DNA from: Anisakis pegreffii
Taxonomy: Eukaryota; Nematoda; Chromadorea; Rhabditida; Anisakidae
Direction: 5' to 3'
DNA length: 64,000 nt
Assembly: GCA_035041965.1 (NCBI GenBank)
Contig: JAPYMA010000969.1
Span: forward strand, 99,097 to 163,096
The translations under genes and the position numbers were made by a program. The stretch's first letter is position 1, and every line of letters begins with the position of its first letter. The notes under the pieces were generated by a model. The model ran no database searches. It was not told the DNA's origin and saw nothing but the letters and a program-made list of their open reading frames with translations. Of this stretch, positions 1 to 13,012 are shown one piece after another.

Positions 1-357
1 ATAATGGTCAAATATATAGAGCACAGGTCACCCACAGGGGAAGGAGAAATACCCATTTTTGGGTGATTTTGTGGTGTCATGGAGTAATGGAGGGGATCAG
101 GAAATTAGTTCTGACGTTGTGCGTGGAAATATTATTTCATTATAACAGGAGGGGAGGGGTAATGACGGCCTGCCAGACTGGAACATCAGAGCGTAGATAG
201 GGACCACTGATCTAGAAGATATCGTTTTTATCTCTCATTTTCTGGGTGAATGCTTTCTTTATGAAGCAACCGTCCACATTAGAAAATATGGAAACGATTT
301 TGAAAGAACATTCACGTATTATTGCTCACTGCAAGTTTACTATGATTTCATCTGCAG

Positions 358-1194
358 ATAACACAATCGTTCACAAAATTGGCTGTTGAAAATGGAACAC
401 CACAGTCCGTTATCAATCTCTCATCAATAGTTGCAAAAACGGGAAATATTGGTCAAGCAAATTATGCGGCTTCAAAAGTATTTCTTTACGATGATGATTT
501 TAATATTAAATTCTGCATGCTTGAAATCAGACGAGTTTTCATGTTATCGTTATTTTCACTTTGATCGCAATAAAAACATCGCCAGTCAATTCACGCACAA
601 TCTGATTACATTTCATGCTATAAAACATCAGAATTATCGAAAACGTCTGATCGTATTGAGGCTGGTGTAATCGCTTTCACAAAATCGGCTGCCAAAGAAC
701 TGGCGTTGAAAGGAGTGCGCTTGAACGCTGTTCTACCTGGCTTCATAACTTCCCAAATGACAAACTCGATGCCAGAAAAGGTCGTCGTTTCTTGCAAAAA
801 AAGATTCCGTGCATTGATTATAAAACATCTGAATTTTCTGTGTGATCTCTGATCGCTCTGAAAAGAGAACAAAATTACTGAAACGTTCAAACCGCTTTAT
901 GAGCAGCAGGAACTGATTAATTTGAAACTCGCTAATCCGTCAAAAACTTAAGAATGTGAAATAACGAATTCATTGTTCGCTTATTTCCCACTTACCAATG
1001 CAAATATGATAATATCATAACACTTCCTAACGTCAACTTTTTCTCAGGTCCGCACCGCAATCAGCAAACAAATCCCGATGGGTCGTGAAGGCAGACCAAA
1101 CGAGATTGCTGATGTAGTCGTTTTTCTTGCTTCCGACTGGTCATCATACATAACCGGTGCTACAATTGAAGTGACCGGTGGCTTGTCCATGTGA
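358..1194 (+). CDS. HSD17B8: HSD17B8-like 3-ketoacyl/17-beta-hydroxysteroid dehydrogenase, 5' end outside window
   Basis: This is the C-terminal part of a classical SDR. Three coding exons join in frame: 358-477, 661-780 and 1048-1194 (TGA). They encode the catalytic Ser segment ([16 protein letters not shown]), the active-site Tyr and Lys (NYAASK), the PG motif (NAVLPGF) and a tail ending EVTGGLSM. These match what I know of vertebrate HSD17B8, the subunit that pairs with CBR4 in mitochondrial fatty-acid synthesis and also oxidises estradiol. The Rossmann TGxxxGIG part must lie upstream of base 1. The acceptor of the middle exon (ATTGAG) is weak; the other two are standard. The bases before 358 are taken as intron. 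Assignment is by remembered motifs; a close SDR paralogue remains possible. Confidence 0.87.
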
Positions 1195-2300
1195 AACACC
1201 TATAAACATGCAGTTCATTCCACATTCTAGCACTACTTCATTCATTCCAATCCACTTCTGAGCACTAGAAATAATTCCTTGTGCATTCATCTCGGAACTC
1301 AATATGGTTATTTTCATCATTGATTTGCGTAATGGAAATAGTTTTCACAACGCGACTGTTGGCATCGTTTAAACGATTTCAATAAACATTTTCATTTTCG
1401 TCAATTTGTTTATTTATATACTGATGAAGTAATTCGCTATAAGAATGTTTTAAGTTAATATATATTCATCAATGAATGTCCCCATTATCGCTGTGCCAGC
1501 ACTGTATCGCGTGCATATCCACTTATATGCTTTGATTTCGATCGTACGAGGGAACGGAATAGAAACCGGAACTGATGATTCGTTCATATCAATGCGGTGC
1601 TGTAATATTCAAAATTGATAAGACCATTTTTGAATTATGGATGATGTCTTGCGGTGATAAGGAGCATTGTTACTTTAAACGATTTATTTAAACTTTAAAT
1701 TTAAACTTCAAACAGGTTCATGTTAGTGTTTTCATTCCTTTTCAAAATTTCATTAGTTTTCAAATGTTGTGTCATCGCGAAATTAATTCGTAGGTGTTGT
1801 TGGAAACATTGGTGTGAACGAGCAGAGTGAAAACGAGAGGAATATTTTGAGCTGAATGTGATGTGCGATCATTTAAATTTTGAACTTTCATCGTGATACT
1901 CCATCGGCAATGTATTGTTCACAATTGAAGGTTCGCAGTCGTACTTAAGGTGTAAAAAAATGTGCAATGTCTACGCATATCTTTTCGATGTCTGCTAGCG
2001 TGAAATAAACGAGCAATAGAGGAGTGTTGAGGGGAGTAGTTGAAAATTGAAGACGTCTTACGCTCAACGACATAAAGAGACAGATAGGTGCACAGATAAA
2101 TTTTCGGTTGTAGACATGTTGGTTGTGATCTTCAGTTATCAAATGACTTTCATTGATTGCTTATCATTGTTATGAAGATAGTGGGATAATGGAAAGCCGT
2201 TCGAAGATTTGTATCGTTATGTATAAGCCAAGACGGTCTTTGTGTTGTTTGTTTATGCGTGCGTTTGTGTCGCGAGAAACTCCAATAAAATGTGAATAAT
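1195..2300. other. Intergenic region between the HSD17B8-like gene and AIF
   Basis: It holds the first gene's 3' UTR and, at about 1713-1814, a degraded copy of the start of AIF intron 1. The ORF of 65 codons on the minus strand near 2.0 kb has no splice support or recognisable motif. No other gene is seen. Confidence 0.6.
1381..1386 (+). terminator. Polyadenylation signal AATAAA of the HSD17B8-like gene
   Basis: AATAAA lies about 190 bases after the TGA at 1192-1194, a normal 3' UTR length for a nematode gene. No other hexamer occurs between them. Confidence 0.5.
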
Positions 2301-2305
2301 TTCAG
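2301..2305 (+). other. Splice acceptor TTTCAG just upstream of the AIF start (cis or spliced-leader site)
   Basis: AATTTCAG ends at 2305, only 20 bases before the AIF ATG at 2326. In nematodes an acceptor this close to the first ATG, with no obvious upstream exon, is usually a spliced-leader trans-splice site, though a 5' UTR intron is possible. Confidence 0.5.
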
Positions 2306-2325
2306 TTTGGTGGTACTCCACCAAA

Positions 2326-5300
2326 ATGTTGCATCGACTATGTGCCTTAGGTCCCAGGTTCTTCTACTTGCCTCGCATGTTACCGTCAACGTCTCGGTGT
2401 ACGATTGCTGCCAGACGGCTCTACTCAGACGATCATCTGCCCCCTCGAGAAGTATATATTCCCCAACCTTCCACCAAACCTCCGCCTAAACCCGCTCCAC
2501 CTCCCGCTGTACCCACTCCACCGCCACCTTCAAAATCACCTCCACAGGTTCATATCAATATTTTCATTCGTTTTCAAAATTTCATTGGTTTTCAAATGTT
2601 GTGTCATCGCGAAATTAATTCATTCGTGTGATTGAAAGCATTGGTGCGGTGATGATGTGTTTTGTTAGCATTGCGGTAAAAGAAGTTCGATTGTCTTAAT
2701 CATTGTTGAACATTAGCGAGTAATTTGGTAAATGAAGTTCAACAATGTCCAGATTTACACAACCTATTTTTAATGTTCTCAAAATATATCTATAAAGTTT
2801 TTTAAAAGTTGACATAATTTTTAAAAGTTGACATAATATTTATCATCATTCGTTGTAGGAATCAGTAAAGCCAAAAGCTGAAGTGCAGAAAGAAGCGCAC
2901 GATGCACATGATGTTGAAAATCCAGGACCTCCGGTAACGCTTGATTATATGCCCGTACCGTTCCAAAAATATCAGACGGTTTACAAGGAATTACAAAAGA
3001 AATTCAATTTCTATTTGGTCGTTGGTGTCGGTCTTCTGGGACTTTCATTAGCTATTGTAAGTCAACCTATTCTTCCTTTGAAATAATCTCTGTGATAATT
3101 TTAATTGAAAAAATAACTGTCAGTGAAATGGAACCGCTGATTTTGAATGACCATTTTGATGGAGAGGTCATTTAAAAAATATATGTATAAAAAAGGTTTT
3201 CAATTCGATAATATTACTTTTTTTCAATTCATAAAATGCCTCATTGTCAGTGATTTACTTTTTTTTCAATCGGTTATGTAATTGAAGGCAATCAAAGAAG
3301 ACATGTTTGCAATTGAAGCGTTACGGCCACCAGCAAGTTACCGCAATAGAAAGAAGGCATACATGAGCACAAAAAAAGATGAAAAATCGGAGCCCAGCCC
3401 TCCGCCGCCAGCCGAAACCGCTGATGAAAAGAGTGAACCCAGCCCTCCGCCACCAGTCGAAACCACTGAACCTGAACCTCAGCCTGAACCACAAGTGGAG
3501 AAAACAGTCGTTGCAACTGAGCCTGAAGCACCTCAGGTGGTGGCTGAACCACCTACCGAAGAACCAAAGGTAAATGTAGCGATCCCAATTGTGTCGGGAA
3601 ATTAACATGAGAAAACTTCCAAAGATGAACATGCCAGAACGGATACATAGAAAGAAGAAATTGCTGCTGATTTAAGACACCGTAATAGGGTTTAATTTGT
3701 TTAAGTTGTGTTTCAGCTTTTTATGTTCATCTTAATTTATCGACATATTTCGGTGTATAACTGATGTTGACTGGAACATATTTTATGTTGTTAGCAAGCG
3801 TTATTATTTCGAAAGTGCTGTTTTTATGAATTAAGGCATAAAAATGTAAGGTGCTCTCGTGTGAAGTATTATTGTGATCACTCTTATTTTTTTATTGTTG
3901 TTACTATTTCTGTGATCGTTGTTTTTTTTTCACTGCCTTAGAATAAATTTTTTGATATCATCTTAATTGTTGTTCGCCTTTTTTCTGTTGCTGCTTTAAT
4001 TATTACAATTGTTGCTTTTGTTGATAAAACATTCAACTTTAAACAGAATGTGCAATCGAGAGCCCTGTAAGTTGTTTATGAATTAAGGCTATGATGGTGA
4101 TAAGGTTCACTTGAAGAAGGATGTTACAGCTATTGTTACAGCTCTTCCACGACTGCTCCTCATAGCTTTGCACTGTACGTTTTTGTTATATTCATCATTA
4201 ACTTATGACGTCCCAACTTTCAGGAATCCTCTTCGGCCCTACCAGTAGAGAAATATTCACATTTACCAGAAGAGATACCGTATTTACTGGTCGGCACAGG
4301 TACGGCAGCGTATTATGCAGCGTTAGCAATCCGAGCACGTGATGCCGACGCTAAAGTTTTGATGATCGGTGACGAAACTCAACTTCCATATAATCGACCA
4401 CCTCTTTCCAAAGAACTCTGGTGGTACGGTGATGATAAGGTTCATTCGTTCACTTAGTAGCGTTGTTCTTCTCATCATTACGGTCATTAGTATCCTTGTT
4501 GGTTTATTCTAGTGTTCCGCATTGATATTCCAATGCATTTCTACTAATCGTATTTCGGATATTCTTCATTGTGATAGATGTTAGTGATTGTTGCAGATGA
4601 GTGAAACGTTGGAATATAAAGGATTGAGTGGTAAGAAGAAGGATGTTTATTATGAATCACCAGGCTTTTATGTGCCATCGAATGAGATCAGTAAAGCCGA
4701 GCATGGCGGTGTTTCGTTGGTATTAGGACATCGGGTGGTTAAATTAGATCCGATCGCGCATTTCGCTTATTTGGATGATGGTCGCAAAATCAAGTATGGC
4801 AAATGTCTTATTGCAACTGGTTTGTATCTGATTGCATTTTCGATTTTTTTAAAATAATAATTAATATTTATCAAACATGAAGTTTTTCCCTCTGAAGATC
4901 TGTTGTGAACAGTTCTCATTCGCTGATTGCATGGGCGGTTTTTAATAATTCTCGTCGATTCCATCCAGTGAATTTTTTTCTGGTCTCCAAGTAAAAATCT
5001 CATTGAAGAAATTGCTCTTTCATTCTAATGTGAGTTTCTCGAAATATCCCTTGCTGGTCGTCGAAATAATCCGTAGGTTTTTTGTGAAATTCACCTATGT
5101 AATCGTTTCATTCCGTTATAGGTGGTTCTCCTCGTAATTTACCAGTATTCGAAAGCGCTGACGAAAAAGTGAAGAGTAAAGTCACACTCTTCCGAACGGT
5201 GCGTTGCCTTTTGTCTCCCGTAGAATTCAGTCTTATTGATCGCGATTAAGATTAATGCTGTTGTTCAGTACAGCCACCGAAAGTTTGACTTTTTATTTTA

Positions 5301-7735
5301 TTAATATATTCTACCGTACGGACTGATGAATGTATAATTGTGTGTATATTGGAACGAAATTACAGATTGATGATTTCCGTAAATTGGATGAGATAGCAAA
5401 GAACAGTCATTCGATAACCGTGGTTGGCGGAGGTTTTTTGGGATCGGAATTGGCGTACTCTTTGAATAAGCGATATGCGAACGATAAAGTGAAGATCAGT
5501 CAGGTAGTGTAAGCATTTTGCAAATAACCACTCTTGTTGTGTTCACTTATCATCACGTCATCGAGTGTATTTTCATAGTGTTTGTTGTAAAAGATCAATT
5601 TGTGAAGAGTTACATTTGAGTATGTATACAATTGCAAGTTGTTGTCGGATGATTGAGGAATTCGGTTCTCTCATGTAACTTTAGATTGCATTTTATTATT
5701 CAGTTTGCTGTAGTTGTTTATTCAAGTGTTGATTTCATTAGTTTATTTCGTTAGCATGAAATGGAGTGCAAACGTGGTGTTGCCTCATCTCCGAGGACAT
5801 TCCAAGAAATGAGGAATGCAATCGATGAATTTTCTTATTTATTTTTATTTACTGTGCTTAATTTTGTTGTAAAGCCGATTTATGAAAATAGGTATTCCCC
5901 GAGAAAGGTAACGTAGCGGAGGTATTACCTGAATTCTTGAGTGAATACACGTCGAAGGAACTAAAGAAATATGGAGTTAATGTTATTACGGAAGCTGAGA
6001 TCGCGGATGCAACGGTTGATGATCACGGATGCTTGAAGATGACATTGACGAATGGAGGTTGGTTGTTCTTTTGTGTATTGCCGTATTTGGTGGATTGTCT
6101 GTGGTATTTGATTGATGCAAGGGTAGTTTCTCTTATGCGAATGTGGAACCGTTGAAGTTAATTTCGATGTGGAACTTCTAATTGTGTCGTCGTTAAATAT
6201 TTATGGCCAATTAATTGATAAAAATGCTGTTTTAAAGTTTTGATGGGTGGCAAACGAATTGTTCGAAAGGTATTGGGAAACTCTGATTTCAAATAGCTCG
6301 GATTAATTTTAGGGATATGATTTGATGCAATTCCCTAATGTGGCTTTATTTTCTTTTCAGAGGTTTTGCATACTGACCATGTGGTGGTAGCCGTGGGAAT
6401 AACTCCAAATACAGATCTTGCCAAAACATCAGGTCTTGAAGTAGACAAGGTTAGTGAGAATAGTTTTGGAATGCTGTGTTATTTGAACTAATTCAATGGG
6501 AACGTGAAATTGTCTCATAGTTAAACTGTCATTAGAATATTCTTTATTATATTAAGTTTTTTAAATGATCGATCGCATCGTCGGATTCAGGCTCTTTGCG
6601 GCTGTTGGATGAAAGAATTGAGGCCCTGAAGTTCCGAATGGGATTGATTCGTAACCTGACGTCGGAAATAGAGGATTTTTAAAAATGAGGATGCAGTCTA
6701 AATAGTTGAGTTTTAGAAAAACGGTGGATTCATCGTGGATGCCGAACTGAGAGCTCGTTCGGATATTTGGGTGGCTGGTGATGCGAGTAGTTTTTACGAT
6801 GTGAAGTTGGGTAGAAGACGGGTGGAACATTGGGAACATGCTCAGGTCACTGGGAGATTGGCTGGCGAGAATATGACTAATGGTGAGCATTTGTTTATCT
6901 GATATTTTGAAATGGGATCGGACGAGTGAACGCTTTGGAGTGATATTTCGTTTTCGTGCATTTTGCATTACTTGATCGATTGATTTTTATATGCACTCAT
7001 TATTTATTTATTGGTTTTTATCGTCTGATAAGAGATTAAGGATTTCATCAAATGTAGGCAGTGTTTTTGCGTTTCTGAGAAATAATTTACATTCCAGTTC
7101 ATTTTGTGCAGTGAAACAGTGCAAGTCTAAGTTAAAGTTATTGTTGAACTGATCGCAGAGCTGGAGTAGTAAAAGCTCATTGTTTTGTATTGTTCAGCTG
7201 GTAAGCCGTATTGGCATCAGTCATCATATTATTCCATCATTGCGCCAAATTCCCATTTCCAAGCTGTCGGTCGTGCAGATTCCTCGCTACCAACTGTTTC
7301 GGTGTTTGCCGCTTCGAAGGATGAGGTAAGCGAATTGAGTTCAATGCGTACTGATTGAATGTTATGAGAAATGTTTTGATAATTTCAGTCGGATGAATTG
7401 TCCAAAGGAGTAATCTTCTATATGGATGGGAAGCAAGTGGTTGGTATGGTGTTATTTAATGTATTCGGAAGTGGTATTGACGTTGCGAGAAGAATTATTT
7501 CTGATGGAAAGGAACACGATGATTTGAAAGAGGTAATGTCAAATCCATTCTCATTCATACATTCAACGGTACTAACTTTCGTTCGTATTTTCAATTGTAT
7601 ACTGAAATTTATTTGGATCAGTTGAAGTGATAAGTGAACACTTTTTATTAGTGTTGGAATTGCTTGCAGGTGGCAAAATTATTTGAATTACATCCGAGTG
7701 AAGAAGACGATCAAAACGATACGAAGGACAAGTAA
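2326..7735 (+). CDS. wah-1: Apoptosis-inducing factor, mitochondrial (AIFM1/WAH-1 orthologue)
   Basis: FAD- and NAD(P)H-binding oxidoreductase of the mitochondrial intermembrane space; in the family it supports respiratory-complex assembly and, when released, drives DNA degradation. Thirteen exons join without frame breaks: 2326-2547, 2859-3056, 3288-3569, 4224-4439, 4597-4819, 5122-5198, 5366-5503, 5892-6057, 6361-6449, 6717-6882, 7198-7325, 7389-7532, 7670-7735 (TAA); about 704 aa. Visible in order: Arg-rich mitochondrial presequence; Pro-rich stretch; one membrane segment ([16 protein letters not shown]); acidic Pro-rich linker with an internal repeat; FAD motif [28 protein letters not shown] motif [22 protein letters not shown]; the C-terminal AIF domain ending near HPSEEDDQ. 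The start is the first ATG after the acceptor at 2305. The loop that is long in mammals after SLPTV is short here. Confidence 0.95.
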
Positions 7736-9552
7736 ACGAATGTCCGATTTAAATCTTTTAGAGTTGACATTCAGAGAATGATATCGATTGTAGGTGTTCG
7801 TAGTTAGTTTCGTGCCGATTTAATTCGTATTGTTTGTCGTCTGAAAAGAGAAAGTAGTTGATATTTTCCGAAATTATCGCATTTGTGATCAACAGTTGAG
7901 TGGTATTGATCGATTATTACATGTGCTGTCTATTTACGGTGTTCTTTACTATAATCTTACTGAGGGTATATTTTGACTAGAATAACTATTTTGTTGTTAC
8001 TGTTTGTTTTGAGGTGTTCGCCTGAGATTATCTGTTAACTAATCAGTTCGTTCTTTAAATCATAGATGATGAAAAGTAATTCTGAATCTTTTCTGTCTCC
8101 CAATTCTCCAGCTACCTCCAAAATGGAAGTGTTCACCACAATCGAAAAAGATAAAGTTCAATTCATGAATGTATTTCGTGAACGTCCTCGGATAAAAAAT
8201 TATGTTCGATCATAGCTGAAATATAGTGTGCGAGTGAGTGAATCGCAACTGATTACGTCGACATTTTGAAGCTGTCGATTAGTAATACTAATTCAGTTAA
8301 TCTAGTCAGTAAAAATTCGTTGTTTGAGAGCATCTCATTTCAGAGTTTATTCGTGTAGATTTTATTGTGTTGTGTTCTTGTTAGGTGGTTGCGATGTGTT
8401 GTATTGTTATTTATTATAGTTGATTTGATGATTGTTCATGTATGCTAACTATGATTTAATGTATTATTGCTCATTCAGTAAATTTCGATTTTGGATTTAT
8501 ATTTTTGGATGGTTTTTCTCGCTGAACTGGCGTATGAGTACAATTAACAATGATAATGCGTCGAAAATTGATATTGCTATCGATATAATTGCACGTTATT
8601 ATATTGATAAATATCATCAAATCATTGTATCGCTAGGTCATGCAATATGGGTCTGTGAATTTGTGATTTGCATTTTGTGAACAGTAAATAAAGTACGAAC
8701 AGAATGTTATTTTAGATGATTGATTATGAAATTCTTTTGGAAAAAACATATGACATCGTTACATTCTGACGGAATATTTTCCATTCCTATGTTAGTGATA
8801 AAATTTATTGTGACGATGAACGGAAACGAGTAGTAAAGTCGTCGGAAGGAACACTCACGAAATTCAACAGTTATTGATGACCACTGAAAACGATTCCAAG
8901 GCGGCATATGTAAATGAGGTGCTATTTTTTGCAATGGATAATTCACTAGATTTGATTCAGAGTAGATATTCAATCCATTAGAGGTGCTTGCGTGAAAGAT
9001 ATAAATGCAAATCGATACAAACAATTCCATGAAACAAGAAGGATCCTGAGACCGTACAAACTATGACTCCATTTTTACGAACGCTTTGCAGCGGATGAAT
9101 ATTTTTGATTGTAATTGATTCCGATAAATACGAAGCCGAGTGTTATGATATTGTTTACTGAAAGTCATTACCAATTCAATGAATCCCGAAGAGATCGATG
9201 TAGGAAAGTCTCATGAATATGATGCTCACTGAAGAGGAAAAATTTGATATTTAATCTTATTGAGAACTGGTTTGCCAAACTGATCATCCATCAACTAATT
9301 CCCACTATACCACTCCATGTTTTGGTGCATCGTGCACATTCTCCGAAACGAAAGGATAGCAGTTTTATAAACTTGAAACGTTATTAATTTTACACGAACA
9401 GAAAGTCATTATGATCAGTCGATCAGCAATTTCATTATTCGATGTGTAACCGACGGTGATCAACTTATTTGGCACAATAGAGTGTGACGACATTAAAGTA
9501 GCGAAAGGTATTTCATAATGCAAAAAACGAAAACAATTCAGACTGAATGAAT
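7736..9552. other. 3' flank shared by convergent AIF and SDR-1
   Basis: A possible AIF polyadenylation signal (AATAAA, 8687-8692) is about 950 bases after the stop, so either the 3' UTR is long or a variant signal is used nearer. No further gene is seen; the ORFs at 8.4-9.0 kb have no motif or splice support. Confidence 0.5.
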
Positions 9553-9557
9553 TTATT
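9552..9557 (-). terminator. Possible polyadenylation signal overlapping the SDR-1 stop codon
   Basis: On the minus strand AATAAA contains the TAA stop. If used, the 3' UTR would be only about 15-25 bases. No other AATAAA was noted close downstream. Confidence 0.3.
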
Positions 9558-12500
9558 TTTTCATCATATCAGTTACATCGAACGATGCCATCGCCACTTG
9601 TAAAGTGGCACCACCGTCAACGATCAGATTCTGTCCAGTGATATAACTAGACATCTTCTTATCTGCCAAAAATAAGATCGGCTCGGCTATTTCTTCAGGT
9701 TGCGCTGCACGTCCCATCGGGATGGCTGTCTTCGCCGTATATTCTAGTACCTGAAGTCATATTGTTCTATGAGCGATTCTTTAGAAATTGTCAATTTTGA
9801 TGGGATCAAAGAGAGATTTGTGTGCTTTTGAACTTTAGCTGAATTGCTGATCTTTCTATTTGCGTTAAAACTACTGCCAAAACAGAATGTGATAGTCGAA
9901 ATGCACTCAGCCTTTTCAGTTGTTATATAGCAAAAAAATGTATTCACCAAATCAATTTACTAAATATTCCTTATGAAATCCTCACTGATGAGCAATAAAC
10001 TACGACGAGTTGAGAAGTTTGCTAACCATCATGATCGATCTATCAGAAACAATAAGTATCCGATCGAGCAATGAGCTTCGGAATCGATCTTAGACAGATA
10101 AACAATCCGACAATAAGCTTAAAACGAATCAGAAAGCATCAGGTTTTGTGACCATATTAAGTTTTTCAATAAGTTACATAAAGGCGATTCAATTGCTGAT
10201 GTATGTGTTCGTGGTAATATTCGATGATCAGAATAAAGTTCGGCTGAAGCAAGTCTCAACATTTCTGTTACCTTCGTTTCTTGTTCACGGGTGAGTCCGA
10301 CTTTCTGAAGGACGTGAGTGTCGACAGCTCCTGGACTGAAATATGACTCGTATTAGAAACAGTTTAGTGATTCAACGAGATCACCTACTTCAGTAATATT
10401 TTCTACGGAATTTAAATTTCCGTCTCAATTTTTCCTAATTCGGAGCAATGCTTAGTTCCTGATCATTAGGAAAATGTAGAAGAATATGTATCGCTCAAAA
10501 TTGGATCACTTTGTATTCCATTCGTGAATGCTTTCGTCGCTTGATAATGGATAAAAGTATAGGAGTTGATCTGGTTTATCATCATTTTGTGGCTTCATTG
10601 AATGGTTAAATGATTTATAGTGGTATATATCCATCGCATGCAATAATTCGGTATTCGAATTATTCATTAATGCGTCATTTTGGAAGTTTTTAATAGAAAA
10701 AATGAAATAATTTCTCATGTTAGTGATAGCAATAAAAGTGATGATGGGATAAGTGGTGATAAAGAAAACGGTAAATGAAACAACTTCACGCTATTGACAC
10801 GAACTCCGTGCGGTGCGAGCTCGAATGCGAGTAGTCTTGTGACGTGGTCAAGAGCACCTTTCGAAATGGAATAGAACGGTACGTTCTTCGACTGCAATTA
10901 TAGATGAATGGCTCCAGAATGCAGTTGGTATGAAATAGAATATGAAGTAGCGTTTTGTTTTAAAGAAATGTTTCAAATTGAAAATAAAATCCGAAATCAT
11001 TCATTACAATCTGCTTATTCGAAATATTTAGCTGGAAACATGGAAGACTCATGAGGTAGTGCACTGATAGTTTGTGTGATTGAAACGCCGTACTTCCGAA
11101 ATCGAAAAAAATGGTGAATGGTATTGAAGAAGACATACTGCAGTGACAGCCGATACACTGCTGACGTTCACGATGACACCTTGCGTTTTCTTCAGATGCG
11201 GAATCGCCTTCATGCAGAGATGCAATATGCTGAAAGAAATATTTAAAATATAAATACTGAATGGTTGTGAGTTGTAACCTTTTGCAGTTAAGATTCATAA
11301 TGCTATCGAAGCATTGCATCATCCAAGTACCATCGTCGTTCTTTTGACGACCTCCACCTCCGTGATTGTTGACCTGAATTAGCAGATGGCTTTATCGTTA
11401 TTATTGCTTGTATCATTAGCACTTATTACTGCCATTACAGCCATCATCGGTACGGCTTTTTTCCTCATTGTTTGCATTACTTATAAACGCTTTAACTCTC
11501 ATCGCAGTTTTCATCCTTTACTCACTTTCAATATTATCCGTAGTGTCAACAGAGTGATCTATAGTGCTCTTTCAGAGATAGGTTTATAAATTTCTCATGC
11601 ATTTTTCCACACATAAATGAAATGAAACAAATGTTTGCAACGTTTCATGTTTTATGTTCCATTTGATCATTTCTATCTTTCAACACTTTTACGCCATATC
11701 ATAGATCGTCGCTATTCAACATCACAAATTTCAAAATATTCGCAAAAACTCGTTTCATATATTCGTAATGTTTGTGAGTGCCGAAAGTCTACTCGAAAAA
11801 ATTTCCGAAGTGCGTTTCGTTCAATAATAAATAAAAACACACCAAAATGTCGAGTTTGCCGAACGCTGCAATTGTACTATCAATAACTTTCTCTTGTACG
11901 GCACTATCCGTAATATCACCCAAAACATCGATGATATAATTTGCTTTAACTCCACTTTTCACACATTCCTCTTTTATTTCCTTGAATTTGGAAAAGAAAA
12001 ACATTGCGTTCTTCAATTTTTGAACATTCATTAACGATGCCAGAATTTTGTTGTTAGACTGGTTGAATATGTCAAAATTTTCACCAAAAAACTATTCCAA
12101 TGTAACAATTGAATTCTCGATGTTTTGGTGAAAGGAACTGAAAACTTTATGAATTAATCACATCAAATATTTAGCATTTTGATTAATCTATGACTATTCA
12201 ATTCATTCATTCAGTTTCGTGCAAGGAAATGTCCTCTTGTGGAAGAACCAATAAGTAATTGGAAATGAAACGAACAGCTGCATTAGCAGTCTCGTGCGGT
12301 AATCCTGTGATAGTTACTTTTGCACCTTGTTTCGCTAGGAGAATTGCGGTCATACGACCAATTCCACTAGTTGAACCTGAAAGTGCATGAATATGAATAC
12401 ATTAAATACATCTCAGTACTGGGAATATACATTAAGTTTCAAGAGAACTTGAGAAATCGGTCGAAAAAGCTTTCTCATGCGCATTGAAACTATTCGATGA

Positions 12501-12800
12501 ATAATTTTCTTGCTGACATTCCGCATCTTTCCGTTACGAACTATTTTCGTCGAGCTTTAGATGTTCATTTTCCTTGATTTCCAAAAACCGAAAATGCTTC
12601 TGTTTTCATCATTAGATCCGTGTGCCCTTATTGCGAATGCCAAATTTGTGCTGAAGTCGTTGCAAGCAACCAAAAAATAATCCAATACATTGATGATCAC
12701 TTCATAACGATTGAATACGAATGAAACTGTCTCAAATATACGGAATGCACCCATCTTACCTACCGGTTACTATAGCGACTTTATCGGTGAATCGACCCAT
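9553..12800 (-). CDS. Short-chain dehydrogenase/reductase SDR-1 (nematode dhs-type)
   Basis: Classical SDR of about 276 aa, substrate unknown. Exons in transcript order: 12764-12800, 12276-12376, 11843-11980, 11279-11373, 11139-11229, 10785-10891, 10272-10335, 9553-9750 (TAA). All phases agree. The start MGRFTDKVAIVTG is typical of worm dhs proteins. Motifs: TGSTSGIG for nucleotide binding; VNNHGGGG in place of NNAG; catalytic Ser in VNVSSVS; active-site YSISK (YxxxK intact); NSVNPGAV; C-terminal IPMGRAAQPEEIAE and ITGQNLIVDGGA. Where relatives have TGRN, the second beta-strand ends TITGLPHE, with no cofactor Arg and two extra residues. The exon 2 donor (GCT/GTTCGT) was chosen by alignment with SDR-2 and is the least certain junction. 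It is a tandem paralogue of SDR-2. Confidence 0.87.
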
Positions 12801-13012
12801 TTGTGGATCTTCCCGTTGATTTGTACTTTGAAAAATATTCCGGTAAATGTTTAAATTACAACCACTAGAGAACGATCCTGTGCTGGGCGTTCTGGAAAAC
12901 TCGCAATTTGTTACTCGAAAGTACTCAAATTCATGATGCCATTTGAGTTAACGATCACTCATCGCTGTTCAAAACGACACCAATATTTTATTAAAGAAAT
13001 GGATGGTTGATG

